Below are positions 21,981 to 34,671 of a stretch of DNA of 64,000 nucleotides, piece after piece. Within the stretch, counting starts at the first letter, position 1. Every line of letters starts with the position of its first letter. Both the position numbers and the translations under genes were made by a program. Source of the stretch: Chryseobacterium sp. E1 (lineage in GTDB: Bacteria > Bacteroidota > Bacteroidia > Flavobacteriales > Weeksellaceae); the NCBI GenBank assembly GCA_019203745.1, contig CP078104.1:1772501-1836500 (forward strand), read 5' to 3'. A model generated the notes under the pieces. It was not told the origin of the DNA and searched no databases. It worked only from the letters and a program-made list of their open reading frames with translations.

Positions 21981-23005
21981 TCGGAATTTCTATTCCTTCT
22001 AAAATCTGGCGTATAATTTCGTCTGCTGTAAGACCTTCCATTTCTCTTTCAGGAGAAACAATTACGCGGTGTCTCAGGACTGCATAACTCGCTTCTTTAA
22101 TATCTTCAGGGGTTACAAAATCTCTTCCTCTTAAGGCTGCAAAGGCTTTTGAAGCGGTAAGAAGGGCTAATGAGGCTCTTGGAGAGGCTCCCAGATATAA
22201 AAACTGGTTTTCTCTTGTGTTGATAATAATTTTAGCAATATATTCCATCAGCTGTGTTTCCACAACTATTTCTTTTACAAGATGCTGATAGTTTTTCAGC
22301 TGTTCTGCTGTAATGACATGATTAATCCCTTCTGTTTTATCTTCTTTTTGCTTTCATGCTGATTTTTTATGATAGCAATTTCCTGCTGAAGGTTAGGGTA
22401 TCCTACATTGATTTTGAACAGGAAACGGTCCAGCTGGGCTTCAGGAAGTCTGTAAGTTCCTTCATGCTCTATCGGGTTTTGGGTGGCAATAACAAGGAAC
22501 GGGTCTTCCATGATATACCGGGTACCATCCATTGTGATCTGTCTTTCTTCCATAACTTCAAACAAGGCTGACTGAGTTTTGGCAGGCGATCTGTTGATCT
22601 CATCAATCAATATGAAATTGGAAAAGACAGGTCCTTTTTAAATTCAAACTCCGAGTTCTTTACACTGAAAACTGATGTCCCCAGAATATCAGAAGGCATA
22701 AGATCCGGTGTAAACTGAATTCTGCTGAATCCTACATCAATGGTCTTTGCCAATAATTTTGCTGTAATTGTTTTGGCTACTCCCGGCACACCTTCAATAA
22801 GGACGTGTCCATTTGAAAGTAAGGCAGCCAAAAGATGCTCGATCATGCTCTCCTGTCCCACAATGACCTTTCCGATCTCAGCTTTTACCTTATCGAGACT
22901 TGCACGAAGTTCAATCATATCTATTCTTGACTGAAACTGATCTTCACTTTTATTAAGATTTATAGAAGTTTGATTTTCTATGTTCGGGTTATCAAGGTTT
23001 TCCAT
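21976..23005 (-). CDS. MoxR family AAA+ ATPase (frameshifted)
   Basis: Chaperone-like ATPase thought to mature or insert metal centres and vWA partners. Walker A GVPGVAKT, Walker [28 protein letters not shown] (sensor region) and [11 protein letters not shown] near the C-terminus. About 343 residues with a polar N-terminal tail. Breaks near 22635 (A5 for A6 in FEFKKGPVF) and near 22350. Operon runs 24225 to 20173: DUF4350, MoxR, four-helix bundle, DUF58. Confidence 0.93.
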
Positions 23006-23085
23006 AATTTTTATTTTTTTAATAAGACACTGTCCTATCTTTAGTTAAATCGTCCACATGGAACTCTTTATTTTTTTATTTTAAA

Positions 23086-24225
23086 ATTTCATCAAGCAGT
23101 TTATTGATCCTTGTAAGGTCTTCTTTCATTACACCGGCATAAGGATCCTGGGCTTTTTAATAAGATGAATAGCTTCATGGATCATTTCCATAGGCTTTCC
23201 TGTTTTCAACTGAAGTTTTTGGCAAATTCTTCATCCAGGCTCTGGGTATCGATGAGTAAATCCATTCTTACCTTATTCAGGAAATACTGGGCTTTCTTTG
23301 CCATCATATCATGAAAATCACCCTCCTGAAGATAAAGATTTCCGATGCTTTTACAAATTCCAGTGATGTGTTTTTCAAAGGTTCTATTACCGGCACAATT
23401 CTCTGCTTTCTTTTGGCATTAAAAAGATAAACAATACAAATCCTCCGAGTAAAACCCACCATGCATATTTCAGTGCCGGATTTGAGAGTATGAATCTCAT
23501 AAAGAAACGGGATTCTTTACTGTTACTTTTTACAAACCATAGGGTTTCCCTATCCTGAAGATAAGAAAAAACATCCTGTGCATATTTTATATTTCCGGAT
23601 TTCAGCAGGTAGTAATTGGTGAGAAAAAGAGGTTCGCTATGAACATAAATATTTCCTTTTCCGAATTTCACTTTAATAAAATTCGCCTGGTCCGTATTTC
23701 TTTTTTCCACTGTTTTTCCTAATACCTGAACTCCGGGCTTGATAAACGAGAATCCTCTTCCTGACGGAAGTTTATCTAATTTAATAAAATCATTCTGATA
23801 TTTCTTATCTGTAAGTTTCAGTACATTTTCTTCTTCAAATGAGATTTCCGAATCATAATATCCTATACTGTCTGAAACTTCTTTAGGCATACGGCTTACC
23901 ATCAGCATTGCATCAGATCCTTCTGAAACCTGTTCCAGAATTTTTTTCCAGGATGCTGCATCAATTCATTTTCGATGACCATTATATTATGAGGATCTTT
24001 TTGATTCCGGCTATAATATTCGTAAGGAGCCTGCTCCATTCTCTTCAGGTTATTCTTAAAGAGGTTTTTCGCTTCATTATTGAAAACAAACAGGCCGAAA
24101 GGAGATTTTTCATGAATATCGAAATTCTTACGCCAGTTGACGGTCTTTTTATTAACTTCAAGCAACGCCAGAATAATCATCACAATGATGAAGATTACAG
24201 CATATATTTTGAAAGTTTTGTTCAT
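23086..24225 (-). CDS. DUF4350-type membrane protein (frameshifted)
   Basis: About 381 residues with one N-terminal membrane segment (IYAVIFIIVMIILALLE) and a second one near 265-285 (YAWWVLLGGFVLFIFL). The extracytoplasmic part between them (SRMPKEVSDS..., GNIYVHSEPLFLTNYYLL, YAQDVFSYLQD) resembles DUF4350, which commonly sits with MoxR and DUF4129. Breaks near 23945 and 23400 plus two more at about 23150 and 23220; the restored tail ends ...MKEDLTRINKLLDEILK at 23086. Function unknown; probably part of a membrane complex served by MoxR. Confidence 0.78.
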
Positions 24226-24236
24226 GGTTGATAGGG

Positions 24237-25022
24237 TTAGGGTTTAAATGCCTGATATTTGTTTTTAAATTTCTGATAGCTTTGTTCTTCAATATTGAAC
24301 TCTCCATACCAGACATAATCGAAAATATAGGAAAGATCTGAAAATTCCTGTTTAAGATGGCCGGCTTTCAGTTCTGCGGCATAATCTTTATTGGTTTTCC
24401 GGATTCCAGGTGATCAGCTTTTTATCACTTAGCTTTTTCAGAATGAACAGAAACTGATACCGTATTGCTGAACGATAATCTCCTGCATGTTCAAATCCGG
24501 CTATACTTTCAGGAAAATTAATCTCATGGATGTTTTCATGGAGTTCCTCTACATTCAGGTCCAGTTTTTTGTTTTTCTTTCCAAAAATGAAGTTCCCGTC
24601 TTTTCCAAGAATATATCTGATGATAAAATAAAGCAGAAATCCTACAAGAATAATGACAAACAGACGAATAAGAAGTCCGGTAAACTCCAGGGATTTTGTA
24701 AATGCTGTTTCCCCGAAAATACTTTGCAGCAATTTATTTATTTTCCGCATCAGTTTTTGCCCGAAAGATTCTTTGGGTTTTGACACCGAATAATCAAACT
24801 CGTTGCCTTTATACCTTGACGGAACATTTTCTTTGAATTGCTTGGGATAGACCACATTTTCCGAAACCGGATTTTTAACCAATACAGAATCGGCACGCAG
24901 CATATTCCTGTAGTGCCCGGTGGTATAAAGGGAGTCTACAAGGTCATCTTCCGCAGGTCCGTTGTCCTGAGCACGAACGAGCCCAAGAGAAAGAAAAAAC
25001 AGTATGAAAAAATCTTATTCAT
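24237..25022 (-). CDS. DUF4129-containing membrane protein (frameshifted)
   Basis: About 262 residues. Adding one T to the T6 run near 25008 gives a clean signal peptide (MNKIFFILFFLSLGLVRAQ). A membrane segment follows at about residues 115-135 (FTGLLIRLFVIILVGFLLYF), then the DUF4129-like cytoplasmic end (GDYRSAIRYQFLFILKKLSD, and restored SDLSYIFDYVWYGEFNIEE). A second break is near 24396. The start overlaps the upstream gene's stop (ATGAATAA). The stop is 11 bp before DUF4350, so the two are co-translated. Confidence 0.8.
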
Positions 25023-25976
25023 TGATCCCGATGGTATCTATTTCTTCAAGTTCTACTTTCTGATGAAGATCTGTTCTGCTGTCGTAATACATCAGTCCGA
25101 CATTCACGTACATGAGATTGGAAAGAAAGAATGATAACAGCATAGAAATTCCATAAAATACAAAAATACAATTCCTGCAGCGCCGGTAAAGGGATTCTGT
25201 TCAAACTTACCGTCCGGGGCAGATGTCAGTACAGCTCCGTAAAAGAATATAAGCGGAATATAAGTGAATACCGAAGAAATAATGGAGATAATGGTAATCA
25301 TGATGATAGATCCTCCCCAATACTTCCAATAAGGTGATTTCTCTCTTCCGTTCGGATAGGAGAACTGCGCCCGTATGGAATAACTAAGGCTTTCAAAAAA
25401 TCTTCTGTCCGAATTGAAATAATCATACATCAGAAATGTAATAACATTGAACAGTGTAGGATAAATAAGGAATATGAGGAAAATTCCTATAATCAGAAAT
25501 ATCAGAATATAAGAAAATCCCATCACGAAAAAAGCTAATGGAGTGACAATAAAAATCAGACCAATACACAGCTTGGCTATTTTTGCGGCGTTATTTTTAA
25601 AGTCTCCTACAATTTCATCGGTCTTTATGCTATTGGCTCCCTGTGCAATTCTTTTAAGATAAAAAACAGGAAACAGATAACTGACAATGGCAAGTATCAT
25701 AAAAAGCAGAAAAGTAAGTAAAGCCACTGCGATCAGCATTCCTGCGTTATCGGAAAAATATTTTTCAAAATAATAGGTATCACCATTCATATTGGATCCG
25801 AAAATCTGAGAAAAAAGTTCTCTATATCCAAAGATAACCACTACTACCATTAAGATTAACAGTAAACCATTGATCAGCAGGTAGCTCTTAAAATAGTTCT
25901 TCCCATAGAGTTTAAAGAAGTTGAAACTATCACTGATGAAAGTTCCGAAATCTCTTTTTTTATAAAATTGTATCAT
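25015..25976 (-). CDS. Multi-pass membrane protein (frameshifted)
   Basis: About 320 residues with around six hydrophobic segments (LLINGLLLILMVVVVIFGY, MLIAVALLTFLLFMILAIV, AKLCIGLIFIVTPLAFFVMG, ILIFLIIGIFLIFLIY, IIMITIISIISSVFTYIPL). No catalytic motif is visible; I only recognise it as a usual neighbour of DUF4129/SpoIIM in Flavobacteriia. A break near 25160 hides the C-terminus, restored as ISMLLSFFLSNLMYVNVGL... ending at 25015. ATG at 25976 overlaps the SpoIIM-like gene's 3' end by 17 bp, and its stop overlaps DUF4129. Confidence 0.72.
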
Positions 25977-26943
25977 TGATGTTTTTATTAGTTTTTTTAT
26001 TGACAACAGACGGATATACAATATAGTAAAAAATGACGATTGCAAGTGATCCGAAAATAATAAGCAAATTCACCATCAAAGGCATTCTCAACGCATGTCT
26101 GGTCACATAACCTTCTATAATCCCGGCACAAATTGTGAAAGGAATGGTACTGAGAAATATTTTAAATGAATCTTTAAATCCTTTTTTAAAAGAATTGAAT
26201 CTTGAAAAAGTCCTGGGAAATAAAATAGATGCTCCAAGAATCAATCCGCACATAGCTTCTATGACCATTGCAAAGATTTCAAATACTCCATGCAGCCAGA
26301 TTCCCCTGGCACTGTCTTTTAAAGCTCCGTAGTCATAAAAAAGTACTGAAAGGCCCCAAGCATCACGCTGTTGGAAAGCAGCGCAAATAAAGTCCCTATA
26401 CCTCCCGTAATCCCATAAATATATAACTTCGCTCCTACCTGGATATTATTGAAGATAATCCCTATCGTACTTCCCCAGGTAGAACCGCTCTCGTATACAG
26501 CAACGGCATTTCCTTTTTTATATTTTCTATGGTTTCATTCACGTAGGATTCCATTGGGAATGGCAACTGCTAAGAAACTTTTGTCATAGATTGCAGAAAG
26601 CACTCCGATAGAAGTGAACAGCGTAAAAAACAGAAAAGCATACAACAGATACCTCCGGTAATGATATACCAGTAAAGGAACTTCCGTTCTGAAAAAATAA
26701 ATCAGCCGGTTTTCTTCTACCCTTTTCGTTTTATAGATCTTTTGAAAAATCTGAGAAGACAGATGATTCAGGTAGACCGTTGTATTACTTTTGGGATAAT
26801 AAGTCTGGGCAAAAGAAAGATCATTGATCAGGTTTATATATAACGAAGACAGGTCATCAGGATTTTTTTATTTTCCCATCAATAACCTGTTCTATTCCCA
26901 ACCATTTTTCTTTATTTTGTTTAATGAAATAAACTTCTCTCAT
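25960..26943 (-). CDS. SpoIIM-like (stage II sporulation protein M family) membrane protein (frameshifted)
   Basis: About 329 residues. N-terminus MREVYFIKQNKEKWLGIEQV, then several membrane segments; the C-terminal half (LHGVFEIFAMVIEAMCGLIL, FKIFLSTIPFTICAGIIEGYVTR in parts) is typical of the SpoIIM family, which in non-sporulating bacteria accompanies RDD proteins and MoxR. Breaks near 26345 and 26518 (A7 read as A6) and 26560. The ATG at 26943 is only 27 bp from the divergent RDD start. Role unknown, probably with RDD in the membrane. Confidence 0.8.
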
Positions 26944-26970
26944 AACTGTAAGGCTAAAATAATAAAAATT

Positions 26971-27717
26971 ATGTCTCAAATTGCGATAAATACCTCACAA
27001 AATGTAAATATCAGCTTCACTATTGCCAGTATAGGAGAAAGAATGCTTGCATTCATTGTTGATCTTCTGATAAGGGTTGCCTATATCGTTGCTATACTTT
27101 ATCTGTTCTTCAATATTTTCGATTTGGGATATTTATTAAACGGACTGGATGAATGGTCTGTACGGGCTGTTTACATCATTCTTACTTTTCCCGTTTACAT
27201 CTACCCTGTTGTTCTGGAAAGCTTGATGGAAGGGCAGACTCCGGGTAAAAGACTTATGAAAATAAGAGTAGTGAAGATTGATGGCTACCAGGCCGGTTTC
27301 GGAGATTATATGATCCGCTGGATCTTCAGAATTGTAGACGTTTCTTTTGCGGGAATTGTAGGTTTAATTTCAATGGTTGTTTCCAAAAATAACCAAAGAC
27401 TGGGAGATATCGCTTCCGGTACGGCTGTCATTTCTTTAAAAAATAATATTAACATCTCTCATACCATCTTAGAAAATATCAAGGAAGATTATGTTCCTTC
27501 CTTCCCTCAGGTAATTGCATTAAGTGATAATGATATGAGGATCATTAAAGACAATTATACCAAAGCTCTGAAAGTGGATGACCGCCAGATCATCACTAAG
27601 CTTTCCGACAAAATCAAAAATATCCTGAAACTGGAAATTGATCCCACAAAAATGACTGAAAGGCAGTTTATCAGTATTATCATTAAAGATTATAACTACT
27701 ATACAGGGAAAGAGTAA
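26971..27717 (+). CDS. RDD family membrane protein
   Basis: Intact, 248 residues from the ATG at 26971 (MSQIAINTSQNVNISF); an upstream in-frame start is unlikely as it would overlap the divergent gene. RDD domain with R in IGERMLAFIVDLLIR and D-rich first helix, GQTPGKRLMKIRVVK, and membrane segments at about 30-55, 70-95 and 130-155. A C-terminal soluble tail of about 75 residues follows. Divergent partner of the SpoIIM-like gene and so part of the MoxR neighbourhood. Transport role has been proposed for some RDD proteins but not shown here. Confidence 0.92.
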   Translation: MSQIAINTSQNVNISFTIASIGERMLAFIVDLLIRVAYIVAILYLFFNIFDLGYLLNGLDEWSVRAVYIILTFPVYIYPVVLESLMEGQTPGKRLMKIRVVKIDGYQAGFGDYMIRWIFRIVDVSFAGIVGLISMVVSKNNQRLGDIASGTAVISLKNNINISHTILENIKEDYVPSFPQVIALSDNDMRIIKDNYTKALKVDDRQIITKLSDKIKNILKLEIDPTKMTERQFISIIIKDYNYYTGKE

Positions 27718-27777
27718 TTCAATGCATCTATAAACCGACGGTCTATTTTTTGTATCTTTATTAATAAAATCTGATTT

Positions 27778-28058
27778 ATGAAATTTGAAAACAATAAATC
27801 CGGAAACGGTGGCGTCCTTACTTTAAATAATGAAATAAAAGAAGTAGGTAGACTTACCTATACCATCTTCCCGAAGATCATAAACTGATCATTTCCTTTG
27901 TATTGGTACATCCTGAATTTGAAGGCAGAGGAATGGGAAAATATTTAGTTGAGGAAGCCATCAGATTTTCAAGGGAAAATAACTGGAAGGTTTATCCTCA
28001 TTGTTCCTATGCAAGATCTGTAATGATGAGAATGAATGATGTGGAAGATATTTTTTAA
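27778..28058 (+). CDS. Small GNAT-fold acetyltransferase (YjdJ/Gly-NAT type, frameshifted)
   Basis: About 93 residues, matching the single-domain GCN5-like family without a known acceptor. Acetyl-CoA site LVHPEFEGRGMGKYLVEEAI, and end NWKVYPHCSYARSVM typical of the family. One base is lost near 27870 (YTIFP to EDHKLIISFV). Its stop (28056-28058) overlaps the stop of the convergent glycosyltransferase gene by four bases. Confidence 0.82.
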
Positions 28059-29023
28059 AGAATTAGAACTTCATTCCTGAGTATTTCTTCAATATCATCA
28101 GGGTAGTCGACTTTCAGATGATGATCTGAGGCTACCCATTCCATAATTTCCTGAAGCTTTAAACTTTTGGAATTAGGGATTCCCATTTTATCCAGTGCAC
28201 AAGCATTACATTCCTGCTCGTATTGGTTATGAATAGGGATTACAAATAATTTTTATCCATAAAAAGTGCTTTGCAGGAGTTTCAAAACCCGCATTGCATA
28301 AAATTCCATCACAGCCTTCAAAATATTTCAGGTATTCATTTTCGTCAATAGGAAATATTTCAACATTTTTCACTTTCACACGCACCTTACTATATTTCGA
28401 GAATACCTTCCACTCCACAGGAATCTTCTTTAAAACCCTGATAATATTCTCATCTGCAAAGCTTGGAAGATAAACAAGATAATACCCCTGTTTGTAAGGG
28501 TTAAGATTACGGATCTTTCTTCTGATGACCGGCTTTTTTATCTGTGGATGGTAATTTTCAAAATGGAATCCTATTTTTCTTTCACTGGGAACATAATACT
28601 TTAAAATCATTTCTCCCAGAAAATCCTTTTTAAAGGTTTCGGGGTCTCAGGAAAACTCATTGATGCCTGATGGCTAAGTTCTATCATTGGAAGCTTCTTT
28701 AATTTGGAAGCCCAACCTGTTAATGGCTCGTAATCATTAATAATTAGATCATACCCGGAAAGATCAAGCTGTTTTATGATCCTGGCAGCTTCTAAAAATT
28801 TATTTTCTGTAAATGTTTTAAGATATGATAAACCACCTGTTTTATTATAAAGAAGAGAAATTCCTTTATATTGAAAATTAATATCAAATCCGGCCTTTAA
28901 TTGCGATTGATGGCCACTGATCAGGGTATCCACCGAAGCATATTTTTTCAGAATAGGAATAATCTCCTGTGCCCTGGCCACATGCCCGTTTCCAGTTCCC
29001 TGGAATGCATAAAGAACCTTCAT
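28055..29023 (-). CDS. Glycosyltransferase, MJ1255/Glyco_trans_1_3 type (frameshifted)
   Basis: GT-B-fold protein of about 324 residues. N-terminal Rossmann loop FQGTGNGHVARAQEI resembles MurG-like enzymes; middle YYLVYLPSFADENIIRVLK and C-terminal CDGILCNAGFETPAKALF (donor-nucleotide region, after repair near 28255) agree with the uncharacterised TIGR00661 family. Breaks near 28618 and 28255. It starts immediately after the phosphoesterase stop (TAA then ATG), so the two are one unit; possibly lipid or envelope glycosylation. Confidence 0.78.
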
Positions 29024-29842
29024 TTAGGAAAAATTGGTTACTATTTTCAAAAGCGCTGAAGGATCCATATCCTGAATTTCCTCCATTTCATCATCATTCA
29101 GCAAATGTTTATGCTCATCATAGTAGAAGATTTTCCATTCTTTATCATGATATTCCAATGCGGAGAGATTCTCAATCCAGTCTCCTGAATTCAGATAAGT
29201 ACATGAGCCTTTTTATTGCTTACTTCACGGATCTGTGGCTGATGGATATGTCCGCAAACCACATAATCATATTGATTGTCAATGGCTAGTTCAGAGGCTG
29301 TAAGTTCAAAATCACCGATATATTTTACTGCTTTTTCACATTGTTTTTGATTTTTTTGAGAATGAATATTTTTCTTTACCCATTTTCTCCAAGAACCAAT
29401 TTACAACATTATTGATAATAATTAAGAGATCATATCCTTTTCCGCCAAGTTTGGCGATCCATTTAGAATGTTGGACGGATGCATCGAAAACATCGCCATG
29501 AAATATCCATGTTTTTTCTGATCAATATTCAGGCAGATCTTATTACAGACTTTAAGTTTTCCGAGTTCAAAATCAGTGAATTTCCGGAACATTTCATCAT
29601 GATTGCCTGTAATATAATAGACATCTGTATTTTTGGTAGCGAATGAAAGTATCTTTCTGATCACTTTCAGATGAGGTTTAGGAAGTAAGACTTTTGAACT
29701 GCCAGATATCAATGATATCTCCATTCAGAACTAAAGTTTTAGGCTGTATAGAGTTGAGGTATCGCAACAATTCTTTAGCCTTACATCCATAAGTTCCCAA
29801 ATGAACATCCGATATAACAACTAATTCAACGTTTCTTTTCAT
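29024..29842 (-). CDS. LpxH-like metallophosphoesterase (frameshifted)
   Basis: Calcineurin-like phosphoesterase, about 275 residues, of the UDP-2,3-diacylglucosamine pyrophosphatase-like type. Metal motifs in order: VVISDVHLGTYG (N-terminus), LNGDIIDIWQF, YYITGNHDEMFRKF, FHGDVFD and CGHIHQPQI. At least four breaks (about 29715, 29500, 29405, 29215). It may act on lipid A precursors, but non-LpxH paralogues with this layout are common in Bacteroidota, so the substrate is uncertain. Translationally joined to the glycosyltransferase. Confidence 0.75.
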
Positions 29843-29873
29843 CCGTATATTTTCAGCTTTTTAATTTGGCCGG

Positions 29874-29927
29874 ATGGAACGTCTCGGTATTTCTTGTTTA
29901 TATAAAAAACACGGCAAGACGTTTCAT
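29874..29927. other. Imperfect long inverted repeat
   Basis: ATGGAACGTCT (29874-29884) pairs with AGACGTTTCAT (29917-29927) with one mismatch, around a 32-nt A/T-rich loop that itself holds TTGTTT/AAAACA. It lies in the 142-bp spacer between the YebC gene and the phosphoesterase start. No T-tail, so not a standard terminator. Confidence 0.4.
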
Positions 29928-29984
29928 AGTTTTGTGCAAAGAAACTAATTGAAAGTTAACTGTATATGAATGCTATATTATTTT

Positions 29985-30724
29985 TTATAAAGAGTTCATC
30001 AACTCTTCTGTGATTTCCATATTGTGGTAAACATTCTGAACATCATCATCATCTTCGAAACGCTCAAGCATTTTCATATTGGCTTTGAACTGCTCTTCGT
30101 TTACTTCTTTTGTATTGTTCGGAATTCTTTGAAGTTCTGCACTCTTTGCTTCAATTCCAAGCTCATCTAATTTATGAGATAAAGAACCGAAATCTTCAAA
30201 GGCAGTGGTAATCATTACTTCTTCTTCGTCTTTTTCCACATCTTCTGCACCTCCGTCAATCATTTCCATTTCAAAGTCATCCCATTCCATTTTAACCTGA
30301 GCCAGATCAATTGTGAAAATACCTTTTCTGTCAAAAATAAATGCCAGCTCACCATTTTTCCCAAGGTTTCCGTCGAACTTGTTAAAAATTGCTCTTACAT
30401 TCGCTACTGTTCTGGTAGTATTGTTTGTAGTGCATTCTACAAAGAAAGCAACACCTCCCTGCCCGTATCCTTCGTAAGTGATTTCTTCATAGTTTTCAGC
30501 ATCAGCACCACTTGCTTTCTTGATGGCTCTTTCTACGTTATCCTTAGGCATGTTTGCCCCTTTTGCATTCTGGATGCATCTTCTCAATGCAGGGTTAGAT
30601 TCGGATCTGTTCCACCGGCTTTTACAGCCAGTGCAATATCTTTTCCTATTTTAGAGAATGTCTTGGCCATCTTATCCCATCTGGCCATTTTAGAAGCTTT
30701 TCTATATTCAAATGCTCTTCCCAT
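29985..30724 (-). CDS. YebC/PmpR-type protein (frameshifted)
   Basis: YebC/PmpR/TACO1 family, about 247 residues; known as DNA-binding regulators and, more recently, as helpers of translation through difficult motifs. N-terminus [21 protein letters not shown], then [40 protein letters not shown] and [17 protein letters not shown]. One break near 30597 (before NPALRR). The GRAFEYRK start is the Bacteroidota variant of the usual AGHSKW opening. Confidence 0.92.
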
Positions 30725-30763
30725 TTTATATTTTAAATTTCAACAAAATTACTTAAAAGTCAA

Positions 30764-30800
30764 CAAAAAAAAAAATACCTCCAAAAAAATTGGAGGTATT
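30764..30800 (-). terminator. Intrinsic terminator of the OmpA gene
   Basis: Stem AATACCTCCAA (30774-30784) / TTGGAGGTATT (30790-30800); on the minus strand followed by a long T-run (30775-30764). Confidence 0.88.
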
Positions 30801-30819
30801 CATTATTTAGAAAAATTAA

Positions 30820-32323
30820 TTATTTTTTCTTTTTAGCAGCAGCTTTTTTCTTAGCTGGAGCTTTTTAGTAGCTTTTTAGTAGCTTTTTTCACTGGAGCAA
30901 CATCAGATTTCTGATATTTGTTCCATTCACTGTCATCACCAATGTATCTAACAGTTACTTTTCTATCAGCTTGTCTTTCAGCATCAGATGCAGTTTCTGC
31001 AACTTTAGCATTTTGCTCTCCGATACCTACTGATTTTAATGCATTAGTATACACCTCTTGCATCTAAAGCAGCAACTACAGAAGCAGCTCTTTCTTTAGA
31101 TAATTTCAAGTTGTAAGCATCACTTCCTTTTTGTCAGTTTCTCCAACTAATAGGAATCTACCTCCATCTTTCTTAATGATTTCAGAAGCAGTATCTAAAG
31201 CACCTTTAGATTCAGGCTTAATTGTAGCTTTGTTGAAATCAAAGTATACACTCTTAAGATTCTTTTCAACGTCAGTAGCTGTTACTTCTTTTGGCTTAGG
31301 ACATCCGTTGTATTCAGGAAGACCTGGAACAGTAGGACAAGCATCATCTTTATCTAGGATACCGTCACCGTCTGTATCTGGCCAAGGACAACCGTTGTTT
31401 TCAGCAGGACCTGCTACAGTAGGACAAGCATCATCTTTATCGATTACACCGTCACCGTCTGTATCTGGCCAAGGACATCCGTTGTTTTCAACTGGACCAG
31501 CCACTTCTGGACATTGATCGTCTTTATCTGGAACTCCGTCACCGTCTGTATCAGGACATCCCTGGAATTCTGGTAAACCTGGTGTATCTGGACAAAGATC
31601 GTCTTTATCTAGGATACCATCCTTATCTCTATCTCTGTTTCCGAATCTGAATAAGATGGAAGCAGAAGCTTGCCAGAAGTTAGCAGCTGTAGATTTGTCA
31701 CCTGGAGTTGATACATAATCTCCCTGGATACCAAGACCGAAGTTTTTAGTTACCCAGAAGTTAGCACCAGCACCTGTAGCTAAAGCAAAGTGGTTAGCTT
31801 TACCATTCTCGTTACCATCTTTTCCATTTTGAACAGTTTCGATAGCGTTACCGTTAGCATCAACACTTGTTCTTGGGAAAGTAAGTGCAGTATAGTCATG
31901 TCTTAAATAGTTAGCACCAACTCTTAAGTATGGATCAAACCAAGATTCTTCGTTCCATAAAAGACCTGCAGCTTTAGCCTGGAAACCAATACCTGTCATT
32001 AGGAAAAATTCTTTCCCCATGTTGAATCTTTTGTTTTCAACATTTCCAACAGAAGTTTGCCAGTCAATTACTAAACCTTTTCCAATGTTTCTAGCAACTG
32101 TTAACTTAGATAATGGAGGTGTGATAGAGAAGTTGTTCATATTGAACATTCTCTTAGTTAAATTTTTAGCAGAGAACGTATTACTGAAGCTTGAACGTGC
32201 TGCTACATGGTTTTCAGCGTGAGCACCAACTCCGATCAACCACGGATTGTTGGTAGTCTGTGCGAAAACAGTAGAAGCGACAGTAAGCGCCAATGCTGAA
32301 ATTCCTAATTTTAGATTTTTCAT
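30820..32323 (-). CDS. OmpA family outer-membrane protein with TSP3-like repeats (frameshifted)
   Basis: About 500 residues. Signal peptide [21 protein letters not shown], an eight-strand-type barrel region, then four calcium-binding thrombospondin type 3 repeats ([64 protein letters not shown]), then an OmpA C-terminal peptidoglycan-binding domain ([20 protein letters not shown]..., restored [13 protein letters not shown]). The extreme C-terminus is a lysine/alanine-rich tail. Breaks near 31125, 31065, 30880 and 30865. Strong promoter and terminator flank it, as for an abundant structural porin-like protein. Confidence 0.92.
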
Positions 32324-32352
32324 AGAATTAAATGATTAAATAATTGATAATG

Positions 32353-32384
32353 CAAAATAAATATAATTTTTCTTTATATACAAA
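32353..32384 (-). promoter_or_regulatory. OmpA gene promoter
   Basis: TTTG (32384-32381), 20-bp spacer, TTATTTTG (32360-32353) on the minus strand, 30 bp upstream of the ATG. The -7 differs from TAnnTTTG at one base. Confidence 0.6.
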
Positions 32385-32400
32385 GTTTTTCAAATGATTT

Positions 32401-32862
32401 TTAACTTTTCTTTAATATTCTGTCCAGGTTCCGTTTATTTTCTCTATCTTTTATCGCCTCTCTTTTATCGAAAAGCTTTTTCCCTCTACCAAGTGCTATC
32501 AGCACCTTTGCTTTGCCCCGATCAGTGATATATAATTTCAAAGGTATAATCGTATTCCCTGCATCCTTTAACTTTTTTTCAAGTTTTTGCAATTCTTTTT
32601 TGTGCAAGAGCAATTTCCGTTCCCTTTTTGTTTTGTGATTGTAAAAAGTTCCTAATTTATACTCATCAATCATCATATTAATGATGTATAATTCCCCATC
32701 AATAAACTGACAGAAGGATTCTGTGATGGATGCTTTGGATGAACGTAAAGATTTTATTTCTGTACCCGTCAAAACCATTCCGGCTTCATATTCTTCAAGA
32801 ATTTCATATTCAAAGCGGGCTCTTTTGTTTAATATGCTAACTGTTTTCTCAATCTTCATCAT
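32401..32862 (-). CDS. smpB: SsrA-binding protein
   Basis: Intact, 153 residues. Binds tmRNA and delivers it to stalled ribosomes. Motifs: NKRARFEYEILEEYEAGM, LTGTEIKSLRSSKASI, KLLLHKKEL and a basic C-terminal tail GRGKKLFDKREAIKDRENKR. The gene starts with two Met; either 32862 or 32859. No tmRNA gene was seen in the window. Confidence 0.96.
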   Translation of the reverse strand: MMKIEKTVSILNKRARFEYEILEEYEAGMVLTGTEIKSLRSSKASITESFCQFIDGELYIINMMIDEYKLGTFYNHKTKRERKLLLHKKELQKLEKKLKDAGNTIIPLKLYITDRGKAKVLIALGRGKKLFDKREAIKDRENKRNLDRILKKS

Positions 32863-32907
32863 TTTAAAATTTCGTTAATGAAATATATAAAAATACGATA
32901 CATTTAA

Positions 32908-34600
<1,693 letters not shown>

Positions 34601-34625
34601 TCACTGAAGCTTTTATTTATAAAAC

Positions 34626-34657
34626 AAATAGCTACTCTTTTCAGAGTAGCTATTTTT
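34626..34657. terminator. Bidirectional terminator
   Basis: 13-bp stem AAATAGCTACTCT (34626-34638) / AGAGTAGCTATTT (34643-34655) with T-rich 3' side, between the convergent ABC-F and T9SS genes. Confidence 0.88.
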
Positions 34658-34671
34658 ATTTAATCGTTAAA

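Noticed and set aside
31131..31517. Antisense frame with a repeated serine/proline pattern
   Set aside because: Shadow of the thrombospondin type 3 repeats of the OmpA gene on the other strand.
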